Shown here one piece after another: positions 26,538 through 35,965 of a stretch of 64,000 bases of DNA. Positions within the stretch are counted from its first letter, which is position 1. Every line of letters begins with the position of its first letter. The notes beneath the pieces are model-generated. The model did no database searches and was not told the origin of the DNA. It saw only the letters and a program-made list of their open reading frames with translations. The stretch lies in the NCBI GenBank assembly GCA_965216585.1, contig CBDCGC010000003.1, positions 2,604,001-2,668,000 of the forward strand, given 5' to 3'. The position numbers and the translations under genes were made by a program. Source of the stretch: CADEER01 sp965216585 (GTDB lineage Bacteria > Desulfobacterota > Binatia > HRBIN30 > CADEER01).

Positions 26538-27833
26538 TCAGGCAAACGGCCGTTGGCTCAACCGGTTACCCTTTGGATCCTCCACCAGCACCACAACTCG
26601 ACCGACAGCTCGCGTCACAGCGTTGTAAAGCAATCGCTGCTGCATTTCAGGATCTGGAACGATCGCGAGCGGCCAAAGGACAACTACGAAGTCGAACTCA
26701 CGGTTCTTCGCCTGGTGCACTGTCGTGGCTATCCGACGCTTCGAGTCTGCCCGCCCAAAGGCTCGGCGTCGGCTAACAACTCGTTCGATTTGGTCAGTCA
26801 CCTCCGACACCACCACCCTCTGCCGCCCCGCTACGCACCGTAGACGACGAAGCCAGTCTGCCACATCCAATGCCCGTGCCTCTCGTGCCTTCGCCTCAAG
26901 TTCCGGCACCAATACCTGAGCGTCGTGATCGTCCGGCAGCGCTAGATCGCTTGTAAGTGCTCGTCTTCGGTCCTCATCGATCGCCTCCCAGTCGATCGAA
27001 TATGGCCCGGCAGTTGCCGGCCCCCGCGAGGTTTTCGCCGTCTTTGTGGATACCCAATCGACAACGTTGCGAGCGAACGCCGACTTCGCAGGGCCAGTCG
27101 GCGAGATGACCGCAACCGAACTCCCGCCCTTCCGACACGACTTGATGAACCAGGACACGGTTCCCCCCGCCAATGGAGCCTTCGGAACACCTTGTACCTT
27201 GAATGCGGGCGATCCCGTTGGCAGCGAGCTTCGGTTCCGAAGGGCCACGGCTGCCTGAAGCAGGCCTTCATCCTCCGTTCGCCTTACAACGGACAGTGGG
27301 CGAACCTCGCCCTTCTTCGCCGCAACCCATGACAACGCATCCTGCCCTTCGTTGCCTGACAAGTCCTGAAACGCATCTGCCGCGCACAAGATCCTGCAAC
27401 CCGGTTCCAAGGCATCGAGCACCGCGATCTCCCCGCCTCTACAGTCCTGCGTCTCGTCAACCACGATAATCGGGTAGCGCCGCGTCACCCACGCGGCAAC
27501 ATTCTCTCTCGCTAAAAGCTTCCCCGCGGCACGCATAGTGCCGACGTAGTCGCCCCCGATCGGACTGAGCCCAATTCGGCTTGCAAGGCTGCGCCACCTT
27601 CGGAGTAGACGCCACGCAAAGCCGTCAATTGTAAGGCAATCCAATTTGTTGCCAACTCCGGCAGAGCCCCGAAGTTTTGCATCCATTCGACGACGAGACC
27701 CGTGGTACTTAGTAAGCGCCAGCACGCGCTGCTCTGGGTTGAGCGGACAGGCCGTGATGTGCGCACGCGCTTCGGCTCGTAAACTCCAGGTCTTTCCCGT
27801 TCCCGCCGGGCCTTCGAAGAGCACGATACTCAT
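26538..27833 (-). CDS. gajB: UvrD-like helicase/ATPase, GajB-type
   Basis: 431-residue superfamily 1 helicase-like protein. Walker A GPAGTGKT lies near residue 8-15, and VLALTKYHGSRRRM and CLTIDGFAWRLL follow. Motif II is IIVVDETQDC (about 122-131), and the motif V/VI region is TTVHQAKNREFDFVVVLWP with LLYNAVTRAVGRVVVLVE. It is shorter than typical GajB (about 490). The start is ATG 27833, overlapping the stop of the OLD nuclease gene as ATGA. The longer ATG at 27848 is possible. Gene order nuclease then helicase with coupling is that of the Gabija antiphage system. The name is by architecture, not by measured similarity. Confidence 0.75.
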   Translation of the reverse strand: MSIVLFEGPAGTGKTWSLRAEARAHITACPLNPEQRVLALTKYHGSRRRMDAKLRGSAGVGNKLDCLTIDGFAWRLLRRWRSLASRIGLSPIGGDYVGTMRAAGKLLARENVAAWVTRRYPIIVVDETQDCRGGEIAVLDALEPGCRILCAADAFQDLSGNEGQDALSWVAAKKGEVRPLSVVRRTEDEGLLQAAVALRNRSSLPTGSPAFKVQGVPKAPLAGGTVSWFIKSCRKGGSSVAVISPTGPAKSAFARNVVDWVSTKTAKTSRGPATAGPYSIDWEAIDEDRRRALTSDLALPDDHDAQVLVPELEAKAREARALDVADWLRRLRCVAGRQRVVVSEVTDQIERVVSRRRAFGRADSKRRIATTVHQAKNREFDFVVVLWPLAIVPDPEMQQRLLYNAVTRAVGRVVVLVEDPKGNRLSQRPFA

Positions 27834-29719
27834 CCCAGGACCCGACATACGGATGTCTTCTGCGTCGAGCGGCTTGGATCGACGACAAGATCAGAAGCAC
27901 CGTCGGTCTTCCCGAGCGCGGCAGCAACCAAGGCTCCGAGCAGGCGCTCTGCGCGGCGGACAATCAACGGGCAAGACTTCATGGCTGCTGCGATCTCTTC
28001 ATGAGCGACATTATGGAACTTGAGCCCGCCGTCTCTTCCATCGGGATTCTTCAACGCGGCGACTAAATTGGGAACCCTTTCAAATTTGCGCCCCAAACGC
28101 TCTTCGATGTCACTAAGAACATCCGTGTCCCCGCCAATCGCCCATCCTACAACATCTTCGATAGTCCAATCCTCTGGCCACTGAAGGATGACGGACGGAG
28201 CTGGCTCGCAGGAGAGGAACTGCTTAACGTACCCGTCCCCTTCTGGGTCTCCGTCAACGAGTGCGAATACATCTTCGTGTAATCGAGAGAGCCTTTCGAA
28301 CGTCACTCGAACCGCCGCATCACGGGTCGGAACAACGCCCACCACCGCCCCAAACGGCGGGAGTGAGTTCTGCTTGTTATCCGAACCATGCTCAGAGTCT
28401 GAGACCGATCCGTGATCACCCGTTTCCACGATATCCAGGAAAAACTGAAACCATCCGTAGTCAAATCGACCTTCGGGCACTAGAACACACGGAAACATCA
28501 GCGCCTCCACCAATCGCGACCGATCGTCTGTGTAGAGCTTGTTGACAGAGTTGGGTTCATCCACCAGCGAGGACGAGGCCAGTGGCCTTCCTTCCAGATA
28601 CTCTGTCCCTGGATCGCCATTCCCCGGTTCCCCTGCCACTTTGACAAGAATCTGAATCTTCTTTGGCTCGAAAAAGGCCGCGACTTTCGGCGAGTGCGTG
28701 GTGCAGATCATCTGGTCTGAAACACCTGCCGCCTCCCCAATGAGCCGCCGTTGGAGTCCTGGCGGTACGTGCAACTCGGGCTCTTCGACAGCAAGGATAA
28801 ACGACTGGCCGTTCTCCTTCCGTGCGCGACCGATCTCAAGAAGAAGTACAAGTGTCTGGAGGGACACCATTCCCATCCCCTGACGCACGGCCGGAAGCGC
28901 CGTTGCACCTTGTCGCGCGTAGTGAGGTACGAGTCCGTTGAGCAATGACTCCGAATCGGTCGCTGTCACCCGCAACTGCAGCTTGGGCTCGCCTGGCACG
29001 AGCTGAGCCATCTGCACATCGATCCGATTCACGAGTGGCCGGATCGCGGGATCATCCTCAAGCGGTGCACTCGGCGAACGAAGCTGATCACGCTGCTTGA
29101 GCAGCGATCCAGCCGGCAATCCGCCGGCCGTCGCCACGGCCTTTCGAAACAGCTCGGAGCCAAAGGAGATAGTGGCGGCCCAGGTTCTACGCGCCGGAAG
29201 AACGAAAAAACCAATCTCCGTAAGGACGCTGAATGGAAGATCATTAACAGCGTCATCCATGAACGGATCTACCATCTCATCGTCGTCATGGAAGTAGCGT
29301 TTCTGGACGACTGCTAGATCTTCTTCATCAAACCGTGCCGCGTACCCGATTTGAACGCACAACTCGCTCCTCGGGTGCGTCCTCTCTGCGTCGGCGGTGT
29401 TCGTTTCGGGACTCCACCACTTTTCGACGGCCCGGCCCTGCCGGTACCACTGGGGGAAATCCGCCGGGTCGTCGGACGAAAAGCCCCCAAGGGTAGCAAC
29501 CATCCGAATGCGATCGGCAGGCATCGGGCAACTTCGAAAGAAATCGTGCTCCGTCAGTTCCCTAACGAGTTTCTGGCGACCGAAGACAAGACTTAGGGCA
29601 TCGACGATTGTACTCTTCCCAGATCCGTTGGGGCCGACGAACGCGACGTGATCCGATAGTACAAGCCGCGAAGACTCGACCCCTCTAAATCCGCTAACCT
29701 CTAGGCAAAGTACTCTCAT
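27830..29719 (-). CDS. gajA: OLD-family ATP-dependent endonuclease, GajA-type
   Basis: 629-residue ABC-ATPase plus TOPRIM protein. Walker A GPNGSGKS at 29-36, a signature-like VRQGMGMVSLQ near 278-288, Walker B FILAVEEPELH at 307-317, His loop CTTHSP at 339-344. The TOPRIM part has LVPEG with Glu416 and ALVDGDPEGDGY with Asp489 and Asp491, the expected metal ligands. In Gabija, the OLD nuclease nicks DNA and is held off by nucleotides until infection depletes them, and GajB is its partner. The size is close to known GajA (about 580). The gene is coupled to the helicase downstream and sits 9 bases after an RT-like ORF. Confidence 0.8.
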   Translation of the reverse strand: MRVLCLEVSGFRGVESSRLVLSDHVAFVGPNGSGKSTIVDALSLVFGRQKLVRELTEHDFFRSCPMPADRIRMVATLGGFSSDDPADFPQWYRQGRAVEKWWSPETNTADAERTHPRSELCVQIGYAARFDEEDLAVVQKRYFHDDDEMVDPFMDDAVNDLPFSVLTEIGFFVLPARRTWAATISFGSELFRKAVATAGGLPAGSLLKQRDQLRSPSAPLEDDPAIRPLVNRIDVQMAQLVPGEPKLQLRVTATDSESLLNGLVPHYARQGATALPAVRQGMGMVSLQTLVLLLEIGRARKENGQSFILAVEEPELHVPPGLQRRLIGEAAGVSDQMICTTHSPKVAAFFEPKKIQILVKVAGEPGNGDPGTEYLEGRPLASSSLVDEPNSVNKLYTDDRSRLVEALMFPCVLVPEGRFDYGWFQFFLDIVETGDHGSVSDSEHGSDNKQNSLPPFGAVVGVVPTRDAAVRVTFERLSRLHEDVFALVDGDPEGDGYVKQFLSCEPAPSVILQWPEDWTIEDVVGWAIGGDTDVLSDIEERLGRKFERVPNLVAALKNPDGRDGGLKFHNVAHEEIAAAMKSCPLIVRRAERLLGALVAAALGKTDGASDLVVDPSRSTQKTSVCRVLG

Positions 29720-29728
29720 CTACAACGA

Positions 29729-30190
29729 TCAACCAACCAGACCGGAAGCGCCGACACTCTTCGTTCGATTTCCGAATGCCCTATCTGAGAGAATCGATTC
29801 AATTCTCCGTGCGATTCGACCCGCCGCCGCTCGGAGAAGGACAAGGTCGAGCGGGTCAAGAACCGCCATCCATCGGATCTTGCCGGGCGGATTCGGGTAG
29901 GGAAACGAAACAGCCCTGGACCAACCGTACCCTTGCCGCGTACTGGAAAGCGCCTCAACGACTGCACGTCCAGCGTACTGGTAGTCGTAGAAACGGATGA
30001 CATCTGGAACTTCGAAGACTCTCTGGTTCCAGATAGGAATTGCCGCTAGGTTCTGTTCTAGCTCGGCGCTTGCAAGCCGATTTCGACTATTCCCACAGCA
30101 CTCACCTCCGACATCCACCACGTCCATGCATATCTTTACACCAGTTCGGGCAACTTCGCAAAAACTCCCCGGAAGGCAGCTCCTACTCAA
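29729..30190 (-). CDS. short reverse-transcriptase-N-terminal-like ORF upstream of the Gabija-like pair
   Basis: 153-residue ORF. The second half (VPDVIRFYDYQYAGRAVVEA, SFPYPNPPGKIRWMAVLDPL, DLVLLRAAAGRIARRIESIL, SDRAFGNRT) resembles the first block of group II/UG-type reverse transcriptases, where a P-x-P-x-G segment is followed by LDP-x-D-x-L and a closing 'VFS/GYR' type motif. There is no palm domain or (Y/F)xDD motif: the ORF stops 10 residues later. It is either a truncated RT or a small protein of its own. The stop lies 9 bases before the OLD start, so co-expression is likely. ATG 30190 or a Met 21 residues later may be the start. Confidence 0.45.
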   Translation of the reverse strand: MSRSCLPGSFCEVARTGVKICMDVVDVGGECCGNSRNRLASAELEQNLAAIPIWNQRVFEVPDVIRFYDYQYAGRAVVEALSSTRQGYGWSRAVSFPYPNPPGKIRWMAVLDPLDLVLLRAAAGRIARRIESILSDRAFGNRTKSVGASGLVG

Positions 30191-30552
30191 CCCAGATTTC
30201 GAGACCGATACGCCCCATCCTTTTTAGTTGGACCGACTCACAGCGAAGTGTAGCCCACGTCCTGCGGAGTCCCGATGTGTTCTCTTGCCACTCCACGCCG
30301 CAGTTAACGTTTCGAACAAATTCGTTTCTCTACAGCGAGGCAGGACGATCAGAAGGCGTCAGAGGTTTGTCAGGTCGTTACAGCCCACCTCGACCGCAGA
30401 TCCAACCGCAAGCTGCCCAGTGCTTCGAACCTGTCTTGGTGTTGGGACCCAAGCGATTCATGAGTGCGGACCGATTGTGTGGTAGCGGTCGCAGCTGCCG
30501 AGCAGTCCTACTAGTGGCGACGACCTGTTCGAGCCCAACTTGAGCCTTCGTG
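30191..30552. other. intergenic, nothing recognised
   Basis: 362 bases between the 3' end of the dockerin fragment and the start of the RT-like ORF. Only unconserved frames are visible, with no clear terminator or repeat. Confidence 0.4.
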
Positions 30553-30777
30553 CTATAGCACGCAACCATTTAGGATCGCGGATACACCCCGTACCAAGTC
30601 CGAAATTGCGACCCTATCGTCGCCATCCGCGTCGGCCGCCTCGCATTGATCCAAGCTCGACTCTCCTAGTGCTATTCTGACCGCGGTAATCAGCTCATTG
30701 ATGGCCGTGGTTTGGTCGCCGTCGCAGTCGCACGGGCAGGGCGGCGCGGTGTGCGTCGGCGGCAACCTCGGCCCCGC
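30553..30777 (-). pseudogene. detached dockerin-like C-terminal module of the 1700-residue protein
   Basis: In the frame ending at 30553 the sequence reads PTHTAPPCPCDCDGDQTTAI, NELITAVRIALGESSLDQCE, AADADGDDRVAISDLVRGVS, AILNGCVL. This is the same two-loop calcium module seen near the N-terminus of the RHS protein. It directly follows the large secreted gene but in a different frame, so it is no longer joined to it. It has no start or signal of its own. Confidence 0.6.
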
Positions 30778-33700
30778 ACGAAGTTTGCGATGAGCTGGAT
30801 GCCTTCGGATACCTTGAAGGCGAGTGGGACGTCGTTCCCCGAGACATCCCCCGTCCAGGCGTCGGCGTATCACGGGTTGGTGTCGAGCTGGCAGAAGCCG
30901 TTGGAGAGAGTGTGGGCGACGCCCTGGCTGTTTGAGTCCCTGATGGAGTGCTCGATGCTGTTGGAGTGTTGGTCGGCAATCTGACGAAGTTTGCGATGAG
31001 CTGGATGCCTTCGGATACCTTGAAGGCGAGTGGGACGTCGTTCCCCGAGACATCCCCCGTCCAGCCTTCGAACTCGAACCCTTGGGCCGGTTGCACGGCT
31101 ACTTCCAGCGACGTGCCCGTCTCGTAGGCCGATCCGCAACTCGGTGGTACCGAGAGGGCGACGCCTCCGGCGTCGTCGGGGGTTACGGCGATCTCGACGG
31201 CGTGGCAAAGGACCTGGGCGCAGGCATCACCGCGACCGTCTCCATCGGCGTCGGCTTGATCCGCGTTCGGTAGCAGCCGGCAATTGTCTATGTTGCCGCA
31301 AACGCCGTCGTCGTCTGAGTCGTTGTCGATATCAAACGGGCATGGATCGTTTTCGACGCACAGACCGTCCCCGTCGGCATCGTTGTCGGGATCTTCTGGG
31401 CACGGGTCGCATAGATCCCCGATGCCGTCGCCATCGGCATCGCTTTGGAGCTCGTTGTCATCCTCAGGGCAATTGTCACATGCGCTGGCAATGCCGTCGT
31501 CGTCCGGGTCGCCCAAGGCGGTTTGTGAAATCTGTACCGGGGCGAACGAGAGAATCGGTGATCCGCTGGGTTGTTCTCCCAAGGCCTCGATCACAACATA
31601 GCCGGATACATGCGGCCCCGGAGGGATTCCGAACTCATACACGACCTCGCCAGAAGTTCCCGCAATTCTTGTTGCCAACGGCGTCCTGGATCCGTCCTCA
31701 GGGTGAAAAATACCGACCAGTATCTCGCTGCCCGGGGAGAACCCGTCGCCACGAACTCGAACCGATTCCCCGGGTGCGTAGCCAGTAGGATCCGCGCACG
31801 CCGGATCGGAGGCTTCGACCTCCAGGAAGCGCAGGCCTGGTGCGCTTTGGGGGGGACCGGAAGTGGTAGCGCTCGGGGCCGTGGGTACGGGCGTCGGGTT
31901 TCGTGGAAACCCATTCGGCAACAGGTTGCTCCCAGTCTTAGACGCGATGAACTCGCGAAGTGCGACCGCGTACTGTTCTTGTCCCTGCGCATTTGGGTGA
32001 AACCATTCGGTAGGCTCAAAAAGCGTCAGCGTAGTCAGATCGAAATCTAATGGGGCGTTGATCCAGTCGTCGCGATAGGGGGCACACGCCTCATGTCCTT
32101 CGAAGTGGTCGAGGACAGAAACATAGTGAACACCAGCTTCCTCGGCGATGCGGCGAATTTCGTTGTCGATGTCTACGGCGACGCGGGCGAAGAAAGCGCG
32201 TTCCGCGCGCTGGAAAAGGCTGCGTTTCGAGCCCCCGACGATCGCACAGCGCGGCCCGATGAGCATGGCGTCGATCGGGAGAATGCGAGGATAGCCGAGA
32301 ACAAAAAATGCTGCGGATTCGCGAGGAGCAACAGTCTCGAGGATTTCTGAGTATAGGTCACTCAGCTTCTCCGGGAGTTTCTGTAGTTCGATCTGAACTT
32401 TCTCGCCGAGTGACTTGTCTGACTTGAATCCCCAGAGCCCGCGGAAATTCTCGCAGTCCGATGTAGGATAGACTGCACACGCTACGAGCGTTTCCGCGAA
32501 TCCGAGGTCATTTCCCCCGATACTCATGGTTACGAAGTCAGATTGCTGCCCGATCTCCTCTATCTGCGCAATCTGCGTCGTTGGTTCCCCTTCAGACGGC
32601 GTTCCTCCGCGCGTCACGTTGCCTATTCTGGCGCCGCTGCAAGCAACGAATTCTAGAGAGGTTTCTGGAGCATTGGACTCGATGAGGTAAGGAAAGGCAC
32701 GGAGTGAACGGTGGCATCGATTGGATAGAAGATTGTCAGTTCCATCCTCATAGGGCCGTACGCCCTCGCCGGACGAGAATGAATCGCCGAGCGCCGCGTA
32801 GTGCAAAGTCCTATTCGTTGGTGTCGGCGTAGCCGTCGGAGTCGACGTCGCCGTAGGCGTTGTGCTTGGGGTCGGGGTTTCAGTCGCGGTTGCTGTCGCG
32901 GACGGCGGCAACGGTGTGGGTGTCGCAGTACCGGTCGGCGAGGCCGCCACAGCGGTGTCCGTCGCAGTTGGGGTCGGTGTTCCATGTTGCGAAAGAACCC
33001 CGACGACGACACCTCGAGGGCTGGCTCCAACCGGGATTTCTGCAACCACGCCGCCGCTGTCGACGTCAATCACGGAAACCGTGCCGGGTTCGATGTTGGT
33101 CACATAGATGTAGCGTTCGTCGGGCGACACCGCGATTCCGTCGTCTCCGTCGCTCAACGCGATTCGATTGGTCACGACGCCTGCTACAGGATCGAGCACG
33201 AATACGATGTCATTCGTGCTGTTTCCCGCGTGCACGATGTAGGCCGCCTCGCCATCGGGAGAAATCGTAAGGTCAAAAGGACAGTCTCCCACAGGAACGG
33301 TGTTCGTCACGGCGCTCGACGACGTATCGACCACCGACACGGTGTTGTCGTCGCAGTTCGTGGTGAGCAGATGCTCGCCGTCGGGCGTGAGCGCTAGCGC
33401 GTGAGGGCTCTCGCCAACCTCAATGATCGAGGACACAGTGTTGGTCATTGTATCGATGACCTCTACGGCAGCGAATCCGCAGTGGTGCCCCACATAGACA
33501 CGCGCACCCTCCGGGGAAACAGCGACGTCGGTCGGACAGTCCCCGACCGGAATTGTACGAATGACGGTATTGCTAGCGGTCTCGATCACCGACACGCTAT
33601 CGGTTTCGGAAGGTTGGAATGCGTGCGTGACGTAGGCGCGAGCACCGTCTGGGCTGATGGCGATGCCATCGGGCGTTACCTCGGTTGGGATTGTCGTCAG

Positions 33701-35791
33701 GACCGTATTCGTGCCAGTGTCGATCACGGACACCAAGTTGGCGTGTAGATTGGTGACGTAGAGCCGACGGCGATCCGGGGTGAGGGCGAGTTCGTCTGGA
33801 CCCAAGGCAACTTTGATTGTCGCTGCGATGGTGTTGGTCTCGGCGTCGACTACCGAGATGGTGTCGGAATCCTGGTTTGCAATGTACACAGCGGTGCCTG
33901 GAATTCGGTTGGGCGGCGGATCAACGCAAACCACACCGCAACCGCCGGGGCAGAAACCCGGGCACTCCAGACGTCCCTCAGGACATGGTGGAGGCGGACA
34001 GGTCGGATCTGCTTCGCGAAAGAAACTGCTTCCATTGGCCCGACGGAGGCCTTGACCGGAATAGTTTGCGACAAGAATTCCGTTTCCAGTGGACAGATTC
34101 ACAGTAAAGACGTCGCGGTCGGCAAGGCCATACATGACCCCGTCATCGCCGAACGCCAGTCCAAACACGTCTGAGAACCCAAAAGGCCCGATTTCCGTGC
34201 CGGTCCCGGTGGCCAAATCGATCACGGCCAGCGAGTCGCGCGTGGTGCTAACGTAGAGATTCCCAGTGCTGTCGAAGGCTAGGTCCCCGGCCGCGGCGTA
34301 GCCGATTTCGCCCACGACGGTTGCTTCTCCAGTGCTTGCGTCCAGCGTATACAGGATGCCTTCACCACCCGCTGCGTAGAGGACGCTATCAGCAGAGAAC
34401 ACGAGGGCCGTCAGCTGATCGTCCTCGCCATGTGGGCCAATAAGTTGCAGTGAAGCGTCAGAGCTATCGACGACATACAGATCGGAGTGAGTGACGCCAT
34501 ACAGCTCGCCCTCCGGACTGAAGGCGATATCAGTAAGGATTTCGTCCATCTCACCAATGACCGTCACGGCTCCGGTCGCAACGTTGATGGTCGCGAGATC
34601 ACCCGCGCTGTCGTGAAGGAAGAGCTCGAGACCAGCTGGCTGAGCGGGAGTTGCGAATTCTCCGCTGATCCAGCCGGAGGTTTGCAGACCAATGCTCGCG
34701 GGGAGATCGATCTCGTACCATGTTACGTCGCTGGCGACGGATTCCGAGCGTACAGGGAATCGTTGGTGATCCCAGACCTTCAGGCGCGTCAGCCGACCGG
34801 GAGGGACTCCGACAGAGGCGGCCTTGGTAAATACATGGGAGGAATCGACGCCCGGTGCGGTGCGAACGAACAGGCCCAGGCCACTGGTGTCTCCGATGAC
34901 TACGTTTTCGACATCCTGCGGTTCAACGAGGAGAACTTCCTGCCCGGCTTCGGCAGCGACCCATCCAGCGATTGGTCCAGCAGCATTTGGTAGGTCGACT
35001 TTCATCCAATCACCGGCCACCGCGCGGCCAATCAAGCGTTGTCCTTTGTTGAGATGGCCAAGCTTGGCATACGAGGTGTCCGGCCCCGACCGTAACGAGA
35101 GCCCGTCCACAGTTGCTTCGAGAGGCGTTGGGAAGACTGGCTCTTCCGAGAACGGGTTCAAGAAGGTTTCAGGGTCGCGATACCCGAAACCGTCAGGAAC
35201 GTCGGGTACGTACCCGACGTTGAACTGCGTATCCCAGGGGTCACCGAGTTTGCCGGTCGTCTTAATCTCCAAGTGGAGATGGGCTCCGAAGTCGTCCTCT
35301 CTGACTGTTCCGGAGTTGCCGATGATGCCCAAGCGTGTACCGTCCGTGCCGCCCTCAACTTCGAACCCAGGATCAATCCCAGAGTCCAAGCAGTAGAGGT
35401 GCCCATAAAGGCTGAAAAGTCCATCTTCGTGCTCGACAATTACGGAGTTTCCTAAACCGCGGTTGGTAGTATCGGCAGCAAAGAGCGAGCCATCGCAACG
35501 CTCCAACGTATCCGAAGTGCGGAACACAGCCCGCACTGTTCCATCCGCTGTCGGATAAACAGGAGTAGTAAAGTCGCCCGGCTTGTAATTTGCCGACTCG
35601 ACGTCGGTGCCGGTGTGGTATTCCTGCGGGCGCCGGCAATTCTCCGGATCGATACAGAGCGAGTTGAACGCTGCGTACGGATTGTCTGCAGACGGCTTCA
35701 TTTGCTCCAAAGGAGAGTGGTATTCCGCGGCGCTCACTAATGAAGCCATCGACATCAATAGAACCCAGCTTCCGTAGAGTCCCACGCGCAT
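30695..35791 (-). CDS. secreted M23-SH3-YVTN-SGNH-TSP3 multidomain protein
   Basis: About 1698 residues, starting at ATG 35791 with a signal peptide (MRVGLYGSWVLLMSMASLVSAAE). Domains in order: LytM/M23 peptidase (YHTGTDVESAN and GAHLHLEIK metal site), SH3-like (LSLRSGPDTSYAKLGHLNKG), a propeller-like stretch, YVTN repeats (VYIANQDSDTISVVDAETNT). A P/T linker and an SGNH hydrolase follow (block I YAALGDSFSSGEG, block III SIGGND, block V EWFHPNAQG), then thrombospondin-3 repeats (DADGDGIGDLCDPCPEDPDN) and an InlB-type repeat (GFEFEGWTGDVSGN). Cell-wall hydrolysis plus esterase action outside the cell is inferred. The last 60 residues are out-of-frame noise. Confidence 0.82.
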   Translation of the reverse strand: MRVGLYGSWVLLMSMASLVSAAEYHSPLEQMKPSADNPYAAFNSLCIDPENCRRPQEYHTGTDVESANYKPGDFTTPVYPTADGTVRAVFRTSDTLERCDGSLFAADTTNRGLGNSVIVEHEDGLFSLYGHLYCLDSGIDPGFEVEGGTDGTRLGIIGNSGTVREDDFGAHLHLEIKTTGKLGDPWDTQFNVGYVPDVPDGFGYRDPETFLNPFSEEPVFPTPLEATVDGLSLRSGPDTSYAKLGHLNKGQRLIGRAVAGDWMKVDLPNAAGPIAGWVAAEAGQEVLLVEPQDVENVVIGDTSGLGLFVRTAPGVDSSHVFTKAASVGVPPGRLTRLKVWDHQRFPVRSESVASDVTWYEIDLPASIGLQTSGWISGEFATPAQPAGLELFLHDSAGDLATINVATGAVTVIGEMDEILTDIAFSPEGELYGVTHSDLYVVDSSDASLQLIGPHGEDDQLTALVFSADSVLYAAGGEGILYTLDASTGEATVVGEIGYAAAGDLAFDSTGNLYVSTTRDSLAVIDLATGTGTEIGPFGFSDVFGLAFGDDGVMYGLADRDVFTVNLSTGNGILVANYSGQGLRRANGSSFFREADPTCPPPPCPEGRLECPGFCPGGCGVVCVDPPPNRIPGTAVYIANQDSDTISVVDAETNTIAATIKVALGPDELALTPDRRRLYVTNLHANLVSVIDTGTNTVLTTIPTEVTPDGIAISPDGARAYVTHAFQPSETDSVSVIETASNTVIRTIPVGDCPTDVAVSPEGARVYVGHHCGFAAVEVIDTMTNTVSSIIEVGESPHALALTPDGEHLLTTNCDDNTVSVVDTSSSAVTNTVPVGDCPFDLTISPDGEAAYIVHAGNSTNDIVFVLDPVAGVVTNRIALSDGDDGIAVSPDERYIYVTNIEPGTVSVIDVDSGGVVAEIPVGASPRGVVVGVLSQHGTPTPTATDTAVAASPTGTATPTPLPPSATATATETPTPSTTPTATSTPTATPTPTNRTLHYAALGDSFSSGEGVRPYEDGTDNLLSNRCHRSLRAFPYLIESNAPETSLEFVACSGARIGNVTRGGTPSEGEPTTQIAQIEEIGQQSDFVTMSIGGNDLGFAETLVACAVYPTSDCENFRGLWGFKSDKSLGEKVQIELQKLPEKLSDLYSEILETVAPRESAAFFVLGYPRILPIDAMLIGPRCAIVGGSKRSLFQRAERAFFARVAVDIDNEIRRIAEEAGVHYVSVLDHFEGHEACAPYRDDWINAPLDFDLTTLTLFEPTEWFHPNAQGQEQYAVALREFIASKTGSNLLPNGFPRNPTPVPTAPSATTSGPPQSAPGLRFLEVEASDPACADPTGYAPGESVRVRGDGFSPGSEILVGIFHPEDGSRTPLATRIAGTSGEVVYEFGIPPGPHVSGYVVIEALGEQPSGSPILSFAPVQISQTALGDPDDDGIASACDNCPEDDNELQSDADGDGIGDLCDPCPEDPDNDADGDGLCVENDPCPFDIDNDSDDDGVCGNIDNCRLLPNADQADADGDGRGDACAQVLCHAVEIAVTPDDAGGVALSVPPSCGSAYETGTSLEVAVQPAQGFEFEGWTGDVSGNDVPLAFKVSEGIQLIANFVRLPTNTPTASSTPSGTQTARASPTLSPTASASSTPTRDTPTPGRGMSRGTTSHSPSRYPKASSSSQTSCGAEVAADAHRAALPVRLRRRPNHGHQ
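30778..30858. repeat. 81-bp direct repeat, copy 1
   Basis: Identical block at 30984-31064, offset 206 bases. In copy 2 it encodes WTGDVSGNDVPLAFKVSEGI in frame. In copy 1 the gene reads it out of frame (GMSRGTTSHSPSRYPK). Confidence 0.9.
30984..31064. repeat. 81-bp direct repeat, copy 2
   Basis: The in-frame copy, encoding the end of the InlB-like repeat of the secreted protein. See copy 1 at 30778-30858. The DNA between the copies encodes a Thr/Pro/Ser linker. Confidence 0.9.
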
Positions 35792-35965
35792 CGAGCGATC
35801 AGCGCTCACTTGACAAAGGTTGTCAACAGGCGCTCTTTGCGCCGTCCGGGCCCCTGGGCACCCTCTCTTGCAGTCCCGGGCGTGGAGAGGCACGATTCCA
35901 AGCCTTCCCATCGTCAAACCACACTCGGTCGCAATGGCGAAAGCAGCGACCGCCAAAGGAGCACC

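Noticed and set aside
29729..30190. Complete reverse transcriptase (DRT/UG type)
   Set aside because: There is no palm domain or xxDD motif; only an N-terminal-like block is present.
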